Source of the DNA: Henriciella sp.
Lineage (GTDB): Bacteria; Pseudomonadota; Alphaproteobacteria; Caulobacterales; Hyphomonadaceae
Assembly (NCBI GenBank): GCA_002733705.1
Contig: NVWP01000046.1
Span: forward strand, 1-36,244
Reading direction: 5' to 3'
Length of the DNA: 36,244 nucleotides
This document shows positions 32,614 to 36,244 of the stretch, one piece after another. Position 1 is the stretch's first letter, and each line of letters opens with the position of its first letter. Under the pieces are notes generated by a model. That model was not told where the DNA came from and did no database searches. It saw only the letters and a program-made list of their open reading frames with translations. Made by a program: the position numbers and the translations under genes.

Positions 32614-33696
32614 TCACGCGCTCTCGCCGGGCACCTGCCGTGGCGCGAACTGCGTATACGTGTCCGGCAAAGTAAGGCCCTCGACCTGATCGGCAATCAG
32701 CCGCGCCGTCGCAGGCGCCAGCAGCACCCCGTTCCGGTAGTGCGCGGTCGCGATGAATTCAGTCTCGCCGCAGCGGCCGACCAGGGGCCGGTGGCCGTCT
32801 GCCTGCGGGCGCAGGCCAGCCCAGTGCTCGACAAGATCGGCCTGCCTCAGCGCGGGAAGGACGGCGGCGGCCTCTTCAAACAGCGTGCGGGCGACGGCCG
32901 GATCTACACCGGCACCGGAATAGTCTGGTTCGCTGGTCGCGCCGACAATGAGGCGGTCCGCCTTGGGCACGATGTAGCGGGGACCGAACCGCAGGACATT
33001 ACGGGGCAGCCCGGCGACCGGCGAGAGGGCGATGGCCTGTCCCTTGACCTGTTTCATCACGCCGCTCTCGGCCGCGCCGCGGGCCCAGATGATCGTCTCG
33101 AAAGCCTGGCCCGCATGCGCTTCCATCTCATAGCGCGTGGAGACGGCTTGTGGGAGCACCCTGCCCTGCCCCTCAAACAGCCGACGCAGCGCGCTGATGA
33201 CGCGGCGGTTGTCGACCTGATGGTCCTGCGCCAGCAGCAAGCCGCCGCGCAGGCCTGGCGCCAGACCGAAATTGAATTCAAGCGCTGCAGGCGAGAGGGG
33301 TCTGGCCGGATGCCCCATCTCATCAAGGTGGCCTCGCAGCGAGGTGAGACGGTCTTCTTCTTCAGCTGTGCGGGCGAGCGCAAGCGTGGCTTTCGATGAA
33401 TAGCCCAGCGGTACGCCTGTTTCGGCCTCAATGCGCGCTGCGAATTCTTTCCAGAGGGCCGCGCTGTCGAAACAGAACGCGCCAAAGGCCTGATCCGGCG
33501 CGCCGGGCTGCAGCATCAGCTCATAGGCGGGGGCGATCATGCCGGCGGCGGCCCAGCCGGTGGACTTCTGCGGGGGGGCCGGGTCGAAAAGCGTGACGTC
33601 ATGACCGCGCGAGGCGAGTTCGAACGCGCAGGCAAGACCGATAAGGCCTGCACCGGCGACCGCGATGGTCTGGGCTCGTGATGTCTGCGCCGTCAT
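32614..33696 (-). CDS. thiO: FAD-dependent glycine oxidase/D-amino acid oxidase family (ThiO-like)
   Basis: A 360-residue flavin oxidase. The Rossmann GxGxxG is residues 15-20 ('VAGAGLIGLACAFELA'); 'STGWAAAGMIAPAYE' is the family's second block; 'LVEHWAGLRPQADGHRPLVGR' and 'IATAHYRNGVLLAPATARLIAD' (C-terminal) are the substrate-Arg and FAD-closing segments. ThiO oxidises glycine to iminoacetate for the thiazole ring of thiamine. No other thi genes are adjacent, so it could also be a D-amino acid oxidase-like enzyme. Confidence 0.88.
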   Translation of the reverse strand: MTAQTSRAQTIAVAGAGLIGLACAFELASRGHDVTLFDPAPPQKSTGWAAAGMIAPAYELMLQPGAPDQAFGAFCFDSAALWKEFAARIEAETGVPLGYSSKATLALARTAEEEDRLTSLRGHLDEMGHPARPLSPAALEFNFGLAPGLRGGLLLAQDHQVDNRRVISALRRLFEGQGRVLPQAVSTRYEMEAHAGQAFETIIWARGAAESGVMKQVKGQAIALSPVAGLPRNVLRFGPRYIVPKADRLIVGATSEPDYSGAGVDPAVARTLFEEAAAVLPALRQADLVEHWAGLRPQADGHRPLVGRCGETEFIATAHYRNGVLLAPATARLIADQVEGLTLPDTYTQFAPRQVPGESA

Positions 33697-33794
33697 TCAA
33701 GCTTCTTAGGCAGGGCTGGCCGCTCTTCTCAACTCTATGAAATCAGAAAGGGCGCGACAGATTGACGTAAGGGCGTCAGAGCTCAGTGAGCTAG

Positions 33795-33814
33795 TTGCGA
33801 TTGCTTCTCATTTG
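33795..33814. promoter_or_regulatory. Fur-box-like site upstream of the iron importer
   Basis: The 20 bases at 33795-33814 run TTGCGATTG-CTT-CTCATTTG. They closely resemble Fur sites of the form TGCGAATGATTCTCATTTGC, differing at only a few positions. The site ends 15 bases before the ATG at 33830, a position where bound Fur would block transcription. Confidence 0.6.
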
Positions 33815-33829
33815 TGATTTAGCGGGGCC

Positions 33830-34945
33830 ATGAAACTGACGATCGGAAAATATGCAAGTGTCGGCCTGGCGGCCCTGCTTGTTGCGTGCTCTGGCGGCGA
33901 AGACACGGCCGCGATGAGCGAGGACAATTCTGCTGCCAATCAGGAGAGCGCGACGGAGACGAACGATGCGGCGGCAGAGCCCGGCAGCAACGGCACGCTG
34001 CGCATCTATTCGGCGCGCCACTATGATTCCGACAAGTTCATGTATGAGGCCTTCGAAGAGAAGACCGGCATCCGCGTGCTCTATCGTGAAGCGGGGGCAA
34101 ATCAGCTTCTCGAAACCATGAAGGCCGAGGGCGAAAACAGCCCGGCAGACCTGATCATCGCGTCGGATGCGGGGGCGCTCTGGCGGTTTGAGGATGCAGG
34201 GCTGACGCAGACCCTGCCGGATGGCGAGTTCGAAGGGGTTCTTCAGGAGCGTCTGATCGAGCCGGCCGGCCAGTGGGTTGGCCTTGCCCGGCGTATACGC
34301 GGCGTCGCCTATGATCCCGAGCGGATAAATCCCGACCAGGTAGACCAGTGGCAGGATCTCGCCGATCCCTCGCTGGAAGGTGAAATTTGCGTGCGCTCCT
34401 CGACCAATATCTACAATCTATCGCTGATGGCGGAGATGGTGGAGACCTGGGGGCCGGAAAAGGCGCAGGAATGGGCCGATGGTGTCGTGGCGAACATGGC
34501 GCGCTCACCGCAGGGCGGCGATACCAACCAGATTGAGGGCGTGGCCGCCGGTCTCTGCTCTGTGGCGATCACCAATCATTATTACTGGGTCCGCATGCTG
34601 GAAAGCAGCGCCAGTTCCGACCGTGAAGCCGCCGAAGCGACCGAGATCATCTTCCCGACCTTTGGCGAGGGCGAAGGCATCCATGTAAACATCACCGGGG
34701 TGGCGCTCGCCAAGAACGCCAAGAATCGCGATGCCGCGATTGAATTCATCGAATTCCTTCTCACCCCACAAGGTCAGCGCCTTCTTGTCGATGAGACCAA
34801 GGAAATTCCGGTCATCGAGGGGGTGAGCTGGCCTGACGGTCTGGATGCCATTCCGGATTTTGAAGACAGCGAAACGCCGCTCGACACGTTTGGCGAGCGT
34901 CAGGCGGAAGCCCAGCGCATCTATGATGAGGCCGGCTGGAACTAG
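33830..34945 (+). CDS. iron(III) ABC transporter substrate-binding lipoprotein
   Basis: A 371-residue lipoprotein: signal with lipobox 'LLVAC' (Cys20), then an Asp/Glu/Ala/Asn-rich linker (21-54) and a periplasmic binding domain. 'LRIYSARHYDSDKFMYEAFEEKTGIRVLYREAGANQLLE' (about 57-95) is the start of the FbpA/FutA family. The paired tyrosines Tyr251-Tyr252 ('TNHYYWVRM') are the Fe-binding pair. It captures ferric ion and passes it to the permease encoded 11 bases downstream. Lipid anchoring fits a Gram-negative inner-membrane or envelope placement. A Fur-like box precedes it. Confidence 0.93.
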   Translation: MKLTIGKYASVGLAALLVACSGGEDTAAMSEDNSAANQESATETNDAAAEPGSNGTLRIYSARHYDSDKFMYEAFEEKTGIRVLYREAGANQLLETMKAEGENSPADLIIASDAGALWRFEDAGLTQTLPDGEFEGVLQERLIEPAGQWVGLARRIRGVAYDPERINPDQVDQWQDLADPSLEGEICVRSSTNIYNLSLMAEMVETWGPEKAQEWADGVVANMARSPQGGDTNQIEGVAAGLCSVAITNHYYWVRMLESSASSDREAAEATEIIFPTFGEGEGIHVNITGVALAKNAKNRDAAIEFIEFLLTPQGQRLLVDETKEIPVIEGVSWPDGLDAIPDFEDSETPLDTFGERQAEAQRIYDEAGWN

Positions 34946-34956
34946 CCTTCCCCTCC

Positions 34957-36222
34957 ATGCAGACGCTTCAGGCCCCATCCCTCCATCTGCCGCGCCTCAA
35001 CCCGGTGGCGCTGATCACACTGGCGGCTGCCGTGCTGGTCGGCGCGCCGGTGGCGATTGCCATCTTTACCGGCCTTGTCGGCGGGGGCGGCGAGGCATGG
35101 TCGCATATCGTTTCCACCCAGCTCCTCGGCTACACGCTGACGACGCTGGGTGTGATCGCGATGACCGCGCTCATCATCGTGCTGTTCGCCGTGCCTGCTG
35201 CCTGGTTTGTCAGCCTGAACGAGTTTCCGGGCCGGGGCTTTTTCGAGTGGGCGCTTATCCTGCCGCTGGCGGCGCCCGGCTATGTCATCGCCTATGCCTG
35301 GGCGGACTTTGCCGATGTCGGCGGACCGCTGCAGTCGCTGCTTCGGGACGTGACCGGGCTGTCGGCGCGCGATTACTGGTTTCCGACCGTCTATTCCATT
35401 CCGGGCCTCTCTTTTGTCATGGCCTGCGCGCTCTTTCCCTATGCCTATCTGACGGCGCGCGCGGCCTTTGCGAACCTGTCGCTCTGCACCATGGAGGCCG
35501 CGCGCAGCCTTGGCGCCTCGCCGCGCAGGATCTTCCTTCAGGTTGCCCTGCCCGCAGCCCGGCCGGCCATCTTTGCGGGGCTTGCACTCGCGCTGATGGA
35601 GACAGCGGCCGACTATGGCGCGGCAAGCTATCTTGGCGTCCAGACCCTCAGTGTCGGCATCTTCCGCGCATGGCATAGTTTCAGCGAGCCTGCGGTCGCC
35701 GCACGGCTGGCATTTCTGCTCATCCTCATCGCTTTTGGCCTGCAGTTCATCGAGCGGATTTCGCGCGGGCGAGGCAGTATCCAGCAGACCGCCACACGCT
35801 GGCGCACACCGCGCCGCCAGAAGCTGGGCTCACTTGCCGGCTGGTCGGTCGCCCTCGGCTGCGCCCTCGTCCTGACGCTGAGCTTCATCATTCCTGTGGC
35901 GCGGCTTGTCTGGGTGAGCGCCGAGACCGGCCTTGGCCAGGGGCAGATTGCCCGGCCATTCTTCAACTCCTTGATTCTCGCGCTGGCAGGCGCGGCAGCT
36001 GCCTTCATCCTCGCTCTCGCCATTGTCATCGGCGCGCGTCAGAACCGGTTCAGCCAGTATATCGGCCGGTTCACAGCCGGGGCCGGCTATGCCGCACCGG
36101 GTATCGTGCTGGCGCTCGGCGCGCTTTTCATCCTGTCCTGGACCGGCATGTCGGTTGCCGGGCCGGCCGCGCTGGTGCCCCTTGAACATCTCCCGCATGG
36201 CCGGCATCGGCTGGACGGGTGA
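34957..36222 (+). CDS. iron(III) ABC transporter permease (FbpB type), apparently truncated
   Basis: A 421-residue permease with many membrane helices (first domain about residues 15-275). The first EAA loop is clear: 'MEAARSLGASPRRIFLQVALPAARPAI'. A second domain begins around 290 and reaches 'AGAGYAAPGIVLALGALFIL' near 390. The family is normally about 520-560 residues with a second EAA loop, but this reading frame stops at 36222 after an unfamiliar tail ('LVPLEHLPHGRHRLDG'). Either a frameshift near 36170 or low-quality sequence at the window edge is likely. There is no ribosome site before ATG 34957, so translation is probably coupled to the binding protein. Confidence 0.85.
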   Translation: MQTLQAPSLHLPRLNPVALITLAAAVLVGAPVAIAIFTGLVGGGGEAWSHIVSTQLLGYTLTTLGVIAMTALIIVLFAVPAAWFVSLNEFPGRGFFEWALILPLAAPGYVIAYAWADFADVGGPLQSLLRDVTGLSARDYWFPTVYSIPGLSFVMACALFPYAYLTARAAFANLSLCTMEAARSLGASPRRIFLQVALPAARPAIFAGLALALMETAADYGAASYLGVQTLSVGIFRAWHSFSEPAVAARLAFLLILIAFGLQFIERISRGRGSIQQTATRWRTPRRQKLGSLAGWSVALGCALVLTLSFIIPVARLVWVSAETGLGQGQIARPFFNSLILALAGAAAAFILALAIVIGARQNRFSQYIGRFTAGAGYAAPGIVLALGALFILSWTGMSVAGPAALVPLEHLPHGRHRLDG

Positions 36223-36244
36223 GCGCGGCATAAACGGGACCGAA

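Overview
The window is a gene-dense, GC-rich piece of chromosome from an alphaproteobacterium, most likely of the Caulobacterales/Hyphomonadaceae type. The reasons are the minus-strand block dgt, SPOR protein, nagZ, scpA, scpB, tatA, tatB, tatC, serS, surE, pcm, which is a neighbourhood I recall from Caulobacter relatives; sites matching the EcfG general-stress promoter consensus; and a high content of acyl-CoA enzymes. I see no rRNA, tRNA, CRISPR array, phage, transposon or plasmid function, and no gap above 300 bases without a gene.

Layout. 1-2.7 kb: the start of a CNT nucleoside transporter, a small stress-type protein, a VOC protein, an SDR dehydrogenase and a Kazal lipoprotein. 2.7-12 kb: the long minus-strand housekeeping block covering protein repair, nucleotide phosphatase, seryl-tRNA synthetase, Tat export, condensin partners ScpA/ScpB, peptidoglycan recycling NagZ, a SPOR cell-envelope protein and a dNTPase. 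It starts divergently from the Fe-S carrier gene erpA. 12.4-19.5 kb: accessory genes comprising a secreted SYLF protein with an Asp-rich tail, a SulP transporter without STAS domain, two nitroreductases, an LRAT-like protein, a periplasmic protein of unknown function, TerC and two DUF983 proteins. 19.7-25.7 kb: a CHAD protein, a squalene-synthase-like protein, Fe-superoxide dismutase, a RhlE-type RNA helicase and an S9 peptidase with unusual codon use. 25.7-33.7 kb: lipid or aliphatic catabolism (aldehyde dehydrogenase, enoyl-CoA hydratase, two acyl-CoA dehydrogenases, a thioesterase, a class C serine hydrolase) and a ThiO-like oxidase. 33.8 kb to the end: an iron(III) ABC importer preceded by a Fur-like site.

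The genes connect in a few ways. SPOR-nagZ-scpA-scpB are chained by 4-base start/stop overlaps, so cell-wall and chromosome-segregation functions appear to be co-translated. Two separate genes carry EcfG-like promoters, which suggests part of the accessory content is stress-induced. The acyl-CoA enzymes at 25.7-32.6 kb, with the SDR at 1.3 kb, form most of a beta-oxidation-like toolkit.

I did not find a convincing previously undescribed multi-gene system. The best leads are regulatory (EcfG-type and leaderless promoters, dgt and erpA start codons sharing one CATG, the Fur-like site) and individual odd proteins (the Asp-rich SYLF protein, the LRAT-like protein with an altered triad, the squalene-synthase-like protein without its Asp motif).
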